This document shows, piece after piece, positions 21,537 to 33,500 of a stretch of 64,000 bases of DNA. The notes under the pieces were generated by a model. It was not told the origin of the DNA, ran no database searches, and saw only the letters and a program-made list of their open reading frames with translations. The DNA is from Lingula anatina (taxonomy: Eukaryota > Brachiopoda > Lingulata > Lingulida > Lingulidae). The position numbers and the translations under genes were made by a program. Numbering within the stretch: the stretch's first letter is position 1; each line of letters begins with the position of its first letter. The stretch covers positions 1-64,000 of the forward strand of contig NW_019773590.1 in the NCBI RefSeq assembly GCF_001039355.2, written 5' to 3'.

Positions 21537-22545
21537 GTAATTTCTGCTATCTCCTCCAAGACAGTTAGAGCTAGGATGTTGAAACTTTGGGAATGTATAG
21601 ACCTATCATCAGGGATATGTATGGATACTTCGGAATTGTAGTGCAACAGGACATTGGACTGTCCCTGGGGTGGTCGATTCTTTATTTTTTTACATTGTAA
21701 TTTCTGCTAACTCCCCTAGATCATTACAGTTAGGAAGTTGAAACTTTGCGGATTAATAATAGACCAGGCCTGTAGCCAGGGAGGGTTCGGGGGGGTTCGA
21801 AAGAACCGTCTCTTTTGACAGGAAAAGGTCTGTTGTGGATAAAAATTTTATCTAGGTACACATAAATTTCATTGTAAAAGGTCCATTTTTTTCAGAAAAA
21901 GAACCCCCCTTTTGAATTTGCTGGCTACGGGCCTGTATACCTATACTTCAGAATTTTAGTGCAGCTAGGGGTTGGGTTGTACCTGGGGGATGGTTAGCTC
22001 TAAATTCTTTTCACAGTGTAATTTCTTCTGGCCCCTATCAGGCCATAAGATTGAGGAAGTTCAAATTCTGGGAATTGATCAATCTATGATCAGGGATGAG
22101 CATGGGCACCTCAGAATTTTTGTCCGGGGGGGGGGGGGGGGGGTTTGAGCTGGTCCTTTGGGGTCGATGGTTGTTCATTCTTGCCACATTGTAATTTCGG
22201 CTTACTCCTCCCAGATTATTAAAATGAGGAAGTTTAAACTTAAGATATTCGCAGACATATCAACACAAATGTGGGCATTTCACAAAATTTAGTGCTTCTT
22301 AGGGTTTGGATGTCCTTGGGGGGGGGTGATTTTTGACCTAATTCCTTTGCACATTGTACAAGTCCATTCTTCAAGTTCTGCTATCTCCTCCTCTAGATCA
22401 TTGATATTAATGATCTGAAGTGATAACCCTCTCATCAGGGCTGTGGATGGGCCAGTCATATTTCATGAACACATTGGGGATGAGCTGTTCCTGGAAAGGG
22501 GGGGGGGAGTGGATGACACTTTTTTTACATTCAGCGTTCTTCATC
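21537..22545 (+). repeat. Five-unit degenerate satellite, ~160-bp period
   Basis: Units begin near 21537, 21697, 22018, 22191 and 22356 with GTAATTTCTGCT-like words or a divergent start. They share an internal order: CTCCTCC/TAGATCATT, AGGAAGTTGAAACTTTG, ATCAGGGATATG, TCAGAATTTTAGTGC, then a G-run and a GGTCGAT-T-rich end. Unit 2 is longer because a 171-bp MITE is inserted in it. Long G-runs occur in units 3-5. The array lies just past the stop codon of the repeat-protein gene, probably inside a 3' UTR intron. Confidence 0.8.
21765..21935. mobile_element. hAT-like MITE inserted in the satellite
   Basis: A 171-bp insert with inverted ends CAGGCCTGTAGCCAG / CTGGCTACGGGCCTG that interrupts unit 2 of the satellite. 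CAGGCC(C/T)GTAGCCAG termini are typical of hAT non-autonomous elements. A clean 8-bp target duplication is not visible. Confidence 0.7.
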
Positions 22546-23224
22546 AATATTATTTTATGCTGTTATTATAAGACTTATTTGCAATAAGTATACATAAAGG
22601 ACTCGGGTATTGTCATAGATAATCAGTGGTGACCCTGAATGTGAGCTCCTCTTTACAATTTGGGGAAATGCAGGTATTTGTAATGGGTACCCATTGGAAC
22701 CATCTAGTTCAATTTCTACACCACCAAGGATGAAAATAAAGCACCATAACTATATCAACTCCAAAACAGCAACGGTATAACTATGATTATATGGTGCAAT
22801 TGTATAGATACTTGTTGCAAACACAATCTTGTAAAAAACAAGTCCCCTCAACTTCCTGTTTGGCACATTCAGAATATAAAATGAGGTTTGCCAAATCATC
22901 CTCAAAATTTTTACTTTTACACAGTGAAATTGAGGATGTTAATTCAACATTCACAGTCATAAAACTCCAAATTGTAAAAGGCAATTATTGTTTATGAGGA
23001 CAGATAGGACACATAGAGCTGGTCCTGTTTATTCACATTTTAACTTAGATATAACGAAATTGGGCCGTGAAGGTGTCTTCATGTTTTTTCCAGTATTTTT
23101 CGGTATTTGTACAGCCCCTTTGTTGTTAGTTTTCTATTGGATCTTATATCTTAGGTAACAAAAATTTCTTATGGACAATTCCGAATCATTATTTCTAACC
23201 TGTAACATATTTGTTTTGTTGTAG

Positions 23225-23670
23225 GTTTGCTGAAAGATTACCTGTGAACGTGGTTACAGGTATGATATGAATGTGTATGTATTAGCATTTATCAGATCTT
23301 ACTATTACAAGAGGATGTCAATGTTACATTCATTTACTTTATACGTATATCGTGGGTAAGGAATTAAGTAAGGAAACAAGTCCCATTTTAATGAACGAAA
23401 CTTTATTGAAACGAATGAAATAACATTAAATATCTTGGTAATGGTACGGACATGTGTATTTACATTATGTACTCGTTTTTAATTCCTATCAAAAATCCTT
23501 ATAACAATCTATTTGGAATTAAATAACGTAAGTGCTTTTCTTTCCTTGTTTGCAGGACATCAGCCGACACACTGGAAAACTCTAATAACATCTCTGAAAT
23601 TCTGTAAAGTCATTTATTTTTGATAAAACTTAGCTTTCATCAGAAATAAAGAAACAAGGTACCATCTGTG
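23225..23670 (+). other. Putative spliced 3' UTR exons and poly(A) signal of the repeat-protein gene
   Basis: Three bases after the stop codon there is a donor-like GTAATT (21352). Downstream, TTGTTGTAG precedes a 35-base segment (23225-23259) ending at GTATGA, and TTGTTTGCAG precedes 23556 onward. AATAAA follows at 23645-23650. This would place the satellite in a 3' UTR intron. It rests on splice-site appearance only. Confidence 0.45.
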
Positions 23671-25471
23671 CTACCAAAGACGGCTTTCAAAGTGGCCTAT
23701 ATTGCTTCAATGTGATAAATAGCCAAAGCAGTGCGTTTTCGCCTGTTCTGGCGTGTAATATTGTTACATTTTTGTAGCTACCAAGTGCTAATTGGTTCAT
23801 TTTGTCAATACATCTTATGTATACTTTTTGACCTTTCACGTTAACGCCTATGTATAACTACTTGACGCCCTTTCTTAACTGCCAATATTTTCCATGGTGC
23901 ATACATACTTGCTTCTTCATCTCCAATTTCACCCGCTGTGCGCGTTGATACTTTGACCAGCATGATAACACGAGGCTTATAAGTGTAATTAATACTGTAT
24001 CATCACCCTAGTGTGACTAGTGCGTCATTTATAATCATCATTGATTTCCTGGACAGCGAATGTTTTTTGGATCAGGCATAGCGGGCTGGAACTCTATTTC
24101 ATATGATGCAAATAGGCCTCTAAAACGGGGATGTTTTGACATCTCTTTGTGAATCACATCGCAAATTATACCAAGGAGCGAATTTAAATAAACAAGTAAA
24201 TCACATTGGCTGGAAAGAATACGATAAAGCACAAACACATCTTCAATGTAATGTTAACTACAAAGAAATCACAAAATAGAACACACCCATGTATACGGTG
24301 CGACATAATTATATGGTGTGTGTTAGCTATAGGCTAACCCAAATATATGCAATAAACTACAAAACCGGAAAAAATCTCTGTTGTTCACCGACAGAATATA
24401 TGCAACACGGTTTATCGTGATAGCTAAGTAGGAAAGTGACAAATATGAAATACGCCCAGGTCTACGGCAGATTGATAAATGGACCCTAACGAGCATGGAA
24501 TGCAGACTTAGATGAAGGGAATGAAAGGGATAAGAGGTATTGAGGTGGGTAAATACATCTCGATCGCGACCAGTCGTGACAAATGACCTTGTTCTAAGAA
24601 TTACTTCCTGTACATCGGAGATCTATATGTCTCCTTATTACACCAGACTGACAAACGTAAAATAGATCTATACAGATGCCTACAACGTCCGCTTCCAACA
24701 GAACTACTGCCGCGGCGCACACGGTTTCACTTGTATGTCATAATAATATAACCTTTCAAGTCGCGCTACTAAAGCTAGGTCACCCTATCTCGGCGCAACA
24801 CCTCTCTTCGTTTAATTAAGTCAGCCAAACTTGGCTGAAGCAGAAATTGTTCATGTGTGTGTGTTTTTAATATAAGTGTTGTGTTGTTTGTGACATATAT
24901 CACTGCAGCTAGTGTGTCTGCATGCAGACAACGAGCAATTAATAAAGATTCGTTATGCAACAACGCACGACTATGGTAGCAGTTCGCATTGATATGGTTA
25001 TACTAGTACTTAATATCGTGCTTGACCATAGTTTTGAAGAAATTAAGCTTTACAGACAAAAAAAAAATTAAAGTGACTTAAGTAAACGTATAATACACGA
25101 CTAATACACGGACAGAAATACCAATACAGTCTAGAAAACTGTAACCAAATTATAAGCACTCTTAAGGTTACGTTAACTAAATTACTTGGCCGAAATATTT
25201 TGGTCCGGCATGTTATTGAAACAAGCATTTTGTATTTGCCTAATCTTCAAAAGTTTAATGTCTTACAGAATTATCCCCATCTGACTGGCGCTTAAAAGTG
25301 TAGAAGTTAATTTTTTCTTGGCTGCTTTATCAATTTTTTCTACTTTATTGCATATGGCTTAGTTGTCGAATTTAGCACAATAGCAGACGAAGTTCGCTTT
25401 CACTTGAATGTAAGTTAAAATGGCAAAACAATGCTAATGACAGCTAGCACTTATTGACTTCGGGATGCGAG
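23671..25471. other. Intergenic region between repeat-protein gene and receptor
   Basis: AT-rich DNA that should include the 3' UTR of the minus-strand receptor. No gene or transposon is recognised. Confidence 0.4.
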
Positions 25472-26825
25472 TCAAAACCTTTGCTCAATGTTTGTCATAT
25501 CACCCGGCCGATTTCTTGCATCGTAGCTAGCTTTGCATCCAATGAACTGATAGAAATCTTCAAAGGCCCCTCCGCTCTCTAAGCCGCCGCCATTTGCTGC
25601 TTCCTCAATGTTACCTGAAGTGCGAACCGCACTCTCTGGGTCACGGCATAAAATCTTCCGTTTACAGTGCTGCAGTGCTTCCACTATTTGTTCTCTGATA
25701 GATCTATTGAGCCAACCGTAGAAGAACGGGTTAATGGCGAATGATGCGTAGCCAAGCCAAGTTGCTATCAAAACATAATACGTGTCAATGCTCTGGAATG
25801 GACTTATCAATGAAATGACGTAGTAAGGTACCCAAAGACACAAAAAAGATCCATAGACGAGAAGTAACGTTCGGAATGCTTTGCATGTGTGAGGGGGGCT
25901 TTTGCTCGTTCTTACGACTTGGCTATGGACATGATCAGTGTTAGTGTACGCCCCGCCAGATCTGTCCGTCCCAGAAACGGTTGCTATGGCGGTCGTGCGA
26001 TCAGTCTGCGTCGTCACATTGACAAATATAAATCGTTCTTCACGCTGAAAGGTGTTGGGGCCGTGGGGTAAAAACTGGCCCGGAATCGGCCCCACCTGAA
26101 TTGCAGTTTTCCTCGCGACTTGAAGAATCCCAAAATACATGCAACCCATAACTACAGCCGGGATGCAAAAACAAAATATTGTCACCATTAAAACGTAAAA
26201 TATCTCGCCAACCTTTGAATCAAACAGCGGTAGGCAAATGGATGGTCGTGGCTCATGATAATACCCTGTATCAGACATAAAATACGGAATACTGGAAAAT
26301 ATCAACGGCGGTAACCATGTTATTGTTATCGTTATTACGGTTCTGGAAGTGGTCAAATTAGCACTGTGGCGCATTGGAAAAGCTATTGAGTAGTACCTCT
26401 CTGCGCTAATAATGCACATTCCCAATATGGATGCGGTGTGCAGCATAACGTGTAGAAACCCCGTTGCATAACATAACTTATCTGTTCCCCAGCTGCCAGC
26501 TGCCTCGTGAGAATGTCACAGCAGCCAAAGGAAGAAGTAATATGGACGCTAAGCCGTCTATGCACGCGAGGTTCAGAACATAGGCATGTGTCAAATTCTT
26601 TCTTAGATTCTTGGATACCAGTATAATTACAACAAGGCAGGTGTTGCCGACAGCACCCAGGATGGTGATCAGCACCATGGCAATTAAACCCCCGGCTTCA
26701 GTCAGCGATTGGTCGCGGCCGTCTGTCGAATTGTAAATGACCGTGGGCATCAGTGCCTCAGCCATAACTGAACTGTTTTCCAACGGCAGCACTGTTTCAT
26801 TGCGTGGAATTCCAGTCGTCGACAT
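25472..26825 (-). CDS. GPR61/GPR62-like orphan class A GPCR, interrupted by a one-base frameshift
   Basis: Seven-transmembrane receptor encoded without introns. The first frame runs 26825 to 26478 and carries N-glycosylation sites (Asn9, Asn17, Asn32), TM1 (GAVGN, Asn61) and TM2 (LNLACID, Asp90). It stops right after SWQLGN. The second frame, one base out, enters at about 26489 and runs to 25472 with the TM3 cysteine, ERYYSI, the ICL3 motif RKTAIQVGPIPGQ, TM6 CLWVPYY and TM7 NPFFYGWLNRSIREQ. Correcting one base near 26484-26490 gives about 450 aa (human GPR61 is 451) and places the TM3 Cys exactly 25 residues before the ERY Arg, as the receptor numbering demands. ERYY, the xGPxP loop motif and NPFFYGxLNRxIR identify the GPR61/62 group; the tail QFIGC also resembles GPR61. 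This is either a sequencing error or a recent pseudogene. Confidence 0.85.
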
Positions 26826-27369
26826 GATGGTTTTCAGTGACTACCTCCTCGCTTGTAATTGTTTAACATGTGTGGTCTGTGATTGATGGAAAAATCTCAG
26901 TCCGAGTGCTTAACAGACATTTGGTATACCATTCAACATGCGTTGCACTAAGAGTGTAGTGGGTACAAAGCCTGCGGTTTCTGAAAAAAAAAACACAAAA
27001 AGATTATGTACTGTTGCCTGAATTACCATGTTGCATTAGGGTTGAATGTACGTCAGTTTCAGAGCAGTCCCAGAGTAATACGCAGTTAACGTAGATTAAA
27101 TATGCAAATCCTCATTGTTGGCAACAACATATCAAAGCAGAAAATAGAAAAATGTGGAAGTGAAAAATGAGGAAAAGAATCGCAGTTGTGACAACCGCTC
27201 TCAAGAGCAAGAAGCGTTGCATATCTATGCCACTTATTGTAAACAGATATCTCGGTTCACAAAAATTAAATTCTGTCGTTTTATCTTATCAATCCCATGG
27301 CAGCTCCAAACGGATCAAGTTAGGAAAAACATACCATGTCCCGGTTTCACAAATAAATAAATAAATAAA
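26826..27369. other. Upstream flank of the receptor
   Basis: Holds the presumed promoter. An ATAA-type tetranucleotide run lies at about 27353-27372. No exon is recognised. Confidence 0.4.
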
Positions 27370-27500
27370 TAAGTCAGGTTCCCTGGCTAATAACTGAATT
27401 ACCAATGTTACATGGTCACATGGGACATTTGACCCTTTCAGGATCAGTGTAACAGCACTCTCATGGAAATCCCAGTCAACTAAGCCAGGGAACCGACTTA
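27370..27500. mobile_element. MITE with ~19-bp inverted ends
   Basis: A 131-bp element bounded by TAAGTCAGGTTCCCTGGCT and, on the other strand, TAAGTCGGTTCCCTGGCT (one base shorter). The interior is unique and noncoding. The left end merges into an (AATA)n run, which obscures the target duplication. Confidence 0.75.
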
Positions 27501-27794
27501 ATTTTTTTTTTAACTGGGGACATATCATACAAAATCAGCTACAAAACGTTTGGCATGAAAGTGGAAATGTCTGGAACTCAACGCTGGTATCTTTATAGCA
27601 ATGACAGAATGACGTATACGTTGGCTCGAATTTCAATATGAACAAGGTGAATCTCATTTATCTTTTTTTTTGTTTTACATGTCCTGTCAAACGCAATCCC
27701 CAAGATTCAGAGACTGGTTGGTTACGCTTACAGAATTGCAATTTGCTCAGAAAAACATCCAATTTGCTCGACTGAAGGACACATCATATGACTG

Positions 27795-27826
<32 letters not shown>

Positions 27827-28830
27827 CGTATTTAAAAATATTGGTACAACTTTTGTATATTTTGCTGTAATAATGACGTCTACGCTGTGAATGAGCTAAA
27901 ACTACCTCTCTGAAGAGCAGGAGAATCACAGAACAACATATAAGCACATGCAAGATGTCCATTTTTTCTTCAGCACTTTGGCTGTGACATCGGTGCAACA
28001 GTCCACTGAGGTGTGTCCAAAATCGACCTAACTTATTTTGTAGTACCCATAGATAAAGTGAAATAAACAATTCCTTCAAAATCAAAGGGGATTTTGCTAA
28101 ATTGATAGAAATTGACCATATTGGAAATCCAAAGGTGCACCAATTCATTAAACAACAGTGTACATCTGCGTTTTTATGAGTTGGACGTTACATTTTGGTT
28201 AACTGGCCTGTCTGTGTACGTGCGTGAAAGCTTACGTGTGCGTGTGTCATATGCGTGTGTGGAGATTCAGAAGCAGACGGACTGGCAAGCTGCCTTAGCG
28301 AGAGTACTAATGACTGCGCATGCTTGTAAGTTTGATTATATATTTATATCCTTTCACGTTTTCAAATTGAGACCACTTATTTTCTTAATATATACCTACT
28401 TGTGACAGAATGTATACCAAATTATACAAAGTTAAACTGGCTTTATTATTTTTCTAATTTCATGGCTTCATTGGTGATTATGAGAGAACTTTACAACGTT
28501 GTGCGAAGAAAATAGGAAAATATAACAATAAAAAACGTAAAGTTCCATATATGAAAAACTTATGGGTCACAGTATTGGTGAAAAGAAATACGTAAGTGGA
28601 CATGTTGTACGGTGTCGCGTATCTGAATCATGAAGAACTCAGCCTTTTAATCACATCCCCGCGCTCTACCTCACAAGCACGGGTGCTGTCTCAGTATACG
28701 CTGAAGTCAACAGCTTTAAGATATATATTACAAGAGTAAGAGTCACTGTTTTCAAGAACGTCAGACATAAGCATATGGAGAGCAGGGGGTGTAACCTTCA
28801 CCCCTACCCCATTCCCACCATTCCATTTAT

Positions 28831-28877
28831 AAACACACACACACACACACACACATACACACACACACACACACACT
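28831..28877. repeat. (AC)n microsatellite
   Basis: AC dinucleotide array with one interruption. Confidence 0.95.
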
Positions 28878-30509
28878 TCAAATTTACTTTCTACGTGCAT
28901 GCATACAGTGCCAGCTTTCGGATGTAGAACAGCAGTAGAACAAGTCAGACGCGATCAGCAGAGATAAGCTCATTTACTTGCTCATTTAATCTGGGAGCTT
29001 TACCGCAAAGATAAATTAGAGATATTACACCGTGTAAAGTTCCTTTATATCATTTTTCCAAACAATCTTCTTAAATGGAATCTGACCATTAAGCGCGGGC
29101 TTAATAATGTGCTTAATCAGGAACGCAATTACCAAACATGAAATCTCCAATGGTATTTTCCGATCCTACGCGTTAGTCAATGTTTTCAGAGATTGACAGA
29201 AACATTGGTCATCGCGTTAATCTTCTTCAGACAGGCTGACCAGTGGGGTGGTACATGTATTAAATTAAACTTAATGCGGTCTCCAATGTATTGTCTCAGA
29301 TTATTCAGCCAGTGTGGCGCTTCCTTCTTTGCAAATCCGCTATAGACAGAGAACAAAATGTCAACAGGAATATGTTACAGTTGACATTTATCAGTTTCTA
29401 TTTTACCCGTCTCAAAAGTGTTGAAAGGTTAATCTTACTGTACTACAGTGGTGATACACCAAGAACATTAAGAACAAGGTGTACACATTTCAAGGTGTCT
29501 GCTAGCCTAAAATTTATCTATTTTCGCAAAAAATGAGTGTCCGCTTAGAAGGCGTTTTTCTAATTTTGATTTCTTTTTGTATGCTCAAATGCGAAGGTGG
29601 AATAGTGTTAATACAGTGTAAAATCTTATGGGTTGCTCCCTTATCAACATCCTGGTGAAATAGAATTAAATCGCCAATATATCTATCATGTAATTACCTT
29701 GGGTATATTTGTATTGACAGCAGCATTAGAACGGATATATGACGCAACCAACATGCATATGTGTATATGGACGTCTGTATGCCGCCTCTTCCCATAAGCA
29801 TGGGAAAATGTAGGGTTAAATTGAATTTTCTGATTCGGCGGCCTTATGAAAGCTATGCCGTGTTGCAGCGCTTGATGTACTGTATGTGACCGAGAGAGCG
29901 CGTCTCATTACCATAATGGACCACTGCAACTGAAAACGGCGAGACTTATAAATCGGTATTGAGTTTTGTGCTTTCTGCTCGATCAGGTAATGACGATAAT
30001 TCCATCCTGCAGTCTAGAAGTCAGCTTACAAGAGCAACTTAATCAGCAGAATAAGATAACATTGGAATCTGTGTCAAATGCAACTGTAGGTTCATAATAA
30101 CACATACTTACTTCGAGTTTCGGAAGTTCGAGACAGAGAAACGCTTTAAAAATGTGTACACATGAGGCATCTGTACATGAAAGGTTCATAAAACATCTAC
30201 ATGAAAGGTTCTCCTCAACCCATGCTTTTCCCTGTAGTTAGCAAGGTCGAAAATTATTGCCGGCAATCCTGGATATTAATAATATACCTACACTTTTTTT
30301 TCAGTATTCAGTGTAGCATCCCTATGAACTAAACAGACCTGCCTGTGTGGGAATTTTGCCTACTCTGATTTATATCATGATTTGTACCATGGTAATAGCT
30401 TTTATCCTGCTAATTGATTTATAGCGCATTAATTTATGTATTTTTGCATATATGTATATATATTTATATGTATATACAAACACCCTACCATCCAAACACA
30501 CAAACGCGC

Positions 30510-30511
<2 letters not shown>

Positions 30512-30548
<37 letters not shown>

Positions 30549-30560
30549 CACACACACACA
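30512..30560. repeat. (CT)n-(CA)n compound microsatellite
   Basis: A CT array (30512-30545) runs directly into a CA array. Confidence 0.95.
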
Positions 30561-33500
30561 AGCATACACACTCTCTCACTCACATACACATACACAAACA
30601 CTTCATATAATTGATATCGTTCTTCCTGAGGCATGGTGATAATTCCACGTCTCATTATCACCATAAATCATGCTGAAAGACATGAAAAACGGATATGTAG
30701 ATATATTTTTCTTCCACCAGGGCAAAGGTGTGCAGTTGTTGGAGACCATAACAGGTCTTTTTTTTTTTTTTTTTTTTTTTCTGAAGGCTTTAGATTACTT
30801 AAAACGCGAAAACTAACATATTTGGATATGGAAGCAGCATTCTTACTAAATCTTGAGCAGCATTCTTACTAAATCTTGAGCAGTGAGAAGCCCCACCTCA
30901 CTGTGCTGCACAAAGCTAGACCGTTTTGTGTGATACGACACTGAGCTATCTCTCTCTCTACCACAATAACGAAACAGAGAAATGTAAGTTTAAAGAAATA
31001 CACAACACTTGGAGGCAAATAATGTTAAAATTAGATAGCACGTGTATATTTACCAATGAGGAGATTGTTTAAAAAACCAACCTTTTTAATTTAGCCATCT
31101 TTTATGCCCCTAAAAACGCTATTTCATACAAACAAGACTATTTTAGTGACAGTCTTTCGGGGGAAAAGTGATGATAATATGCATCAAGGCGTTTCTAGAC
31201 AGAAGTTGCGAAACCCCGCAAAAGCAGCACGCAGGTTGCTTTTAGTTGCAATCAAGTTGTGGTTTGTGCTTAATGCATCACGCAACTGCCATGCGTTTTC
31301 CTATTAGGTCCTGTAACCTTTCGCAGATTTATTTATATATGTGTAAAAAGCTACGTCATGTAGCATTTAAGGTGAGAGGAATGTATTTTGAGGCAGTAGC
31401 TAGTAAATAATAGGGGAAAAATGAGGTGATAGGCGATCTTAGGAATTGTCGATGTCCAAGTTCTATGACAACAGCAGACAACATATATGAGGTGGTAATA
31501 AGTCCCCTTTACTTTTAACTGATGGCTTAATTCATTGTAAAAGTGTGAAGGGAGCACAAAATGTCGACCTGACATGAAATATGGCTCTGAGAACCTCACT
31601 GATTTTTGTTTTCTATGTTCAGGGATGGACGGTTTTGATTGGGAAAGGGAGCACCAATATTCAGACCAGCTTGGTTATTCAATAAAAGAGACAATTTGAA
31701 TGTAGACAATTGTGTTAAGATTTCAAGCACTTTTTCCAGTTTTGGAGTGATTTTGTTTATATCTTTGTTTAATCGTATTTTTGTATTACAGCATATAGGG
31801 GATGAATTAATGATTAAAATGATAGTATAGGCTACATTTCGTAAAAGATAAAACTGGCGTAGACGAAATTCTTGTAAGTTCTGTTCGAAAACGAGCAAAT
31901 TTTATAAGAAGTCCAGGGTTTACTTTTACGGCAGAAAATAGTCCTTGAGGTCAATAATCTGGTTTAGTGTGGTTTCATCACTTGTTATTTTCTAACGAAG
32001 GTAATTATAAAGTAGAAGGTCGACGCAGGTGGCTCTTGTATATTATGGAAATAAATATGTTCACCTATCATTCTATTCACAAATCTACGTTAGTATGTAT
32101 GATGATGAAATTATCGTTTTATGATAAGTTTGGATAGGAAACATATCGTCACATATGTATAGGACACCTGTATAGTCGATGGGGCGCGTCAGTAACAGTA
32201 TGTCTTTCAACAGCAATTAGGTCTACTACTACTACTTCAGCTCAAGGATAAATCACTATTGCTCCAACTTTAATTACAAATGAATCTGAAACATAAGCAA
32301 TATCTTTCTTGCTAAGAAACAGACAGAAATTTTTATTTGATTTAAATTCTATTGCGGGGAACTGACATTCGGAAAATCTGGATAAATATTCGGGTAATTT
32401 TGCTAAACGGGTTCCATGCGTTTTATTTAAATGTAATCTTGCAGTCAAAGAATCAAGCAAAAAGGTGCACGCTACCTTTTGATCAACACTGTCTGAAAAG
32501 GCTTCCCTGAAGAACAACGATTAACAAAAATGAGGACGTGAACAAGGACTGTATTACTTAACACGCGTAGGTTTGCTTTACGTAACAAGACCGTCTTACT
32601 CTGCCTGTTGTCTTAAATAAGTAAAATAAAAGGTTGCTTTGAGAGAGGGGAGAAGGGGAGTTGTTTTTTTCTTTCAAGTTTCAGTTCATTTTCTTTAACG
32701 TGATTTTAGAAAAAGCAAACGCATAACATACCATTCTTCTATTAAGAAAAAGGTAATAACGCGTAATCTTGCAGAAACGGTCGCGATGGAAGATTTTTCG
32801 GTAAATCTAAATTCGTGCCTGTTGCCATCATTTTCCTTATAAAAATTACTTATGGTATCATGTCATACAGTTAAAAATGTTGGTAATAAGATTTAAAGTT
32901 GACTTAAAAGTTAACTGCACTCTTATTTCTGCTGCGGCACTTATAACGACGACGCACTAAGTGCAGTGTATGGTAGATTTGAATGGTGGCATTGTGAAAA
33001 GATGACTAGTGACTTAGAAACATCAGAAGACTTACTGTGCTGCAATCCTGGTCCGAAGATGACATTATTCACCGTCGCAACGGGGGGAGTCCTGTTTTTT
33101 CAATCTTCTCAATATTTTCCCAAAAGATTATCAATGGCCACTTACCATATGCATTTGCATGGCTTACGTGCTTATTATAATAAAAACCCTCGCTTTTATA
33201 CCGTTGACATGAGAAAGAAACTCGGCACGGCAGAGCCTCGTTTGCATCTAACGCTTCTTGGCCAATGGAAACACTCCATTTTAGACGGCATGCAGCACAT
33301 GCTTTGTCACCTTGTAAATATGACAGTGCAAAAATCCAGGGTTTCATATAGCGTTGCTTAGCAGGAAATTTTACCTCACCGTTTTATTGATCATTCTCGA
33401 TTTCCAATCTTATGTTAAATGGCAGCAAGTGAGAAGATTTTCAGAAGAGCTGGGCTGTCGTGCAAAGACCTAATCAAAGGTTCACGATTTAAAAAAAAAC

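Noticed and set aside
21537-22545. CRISPR-like array
   Set aside because: Units are ~160 bp, diverged and without short identical repeats and unique spacers; this is a eukaryotic satellite.
32242-32517. Minus-strand 91-codon frame after an acceptor-like TTCTTCAG
   Set aside because: Moderately protein-like but no second exon, domain or homologue recognised; not strong enough to list as a gene.
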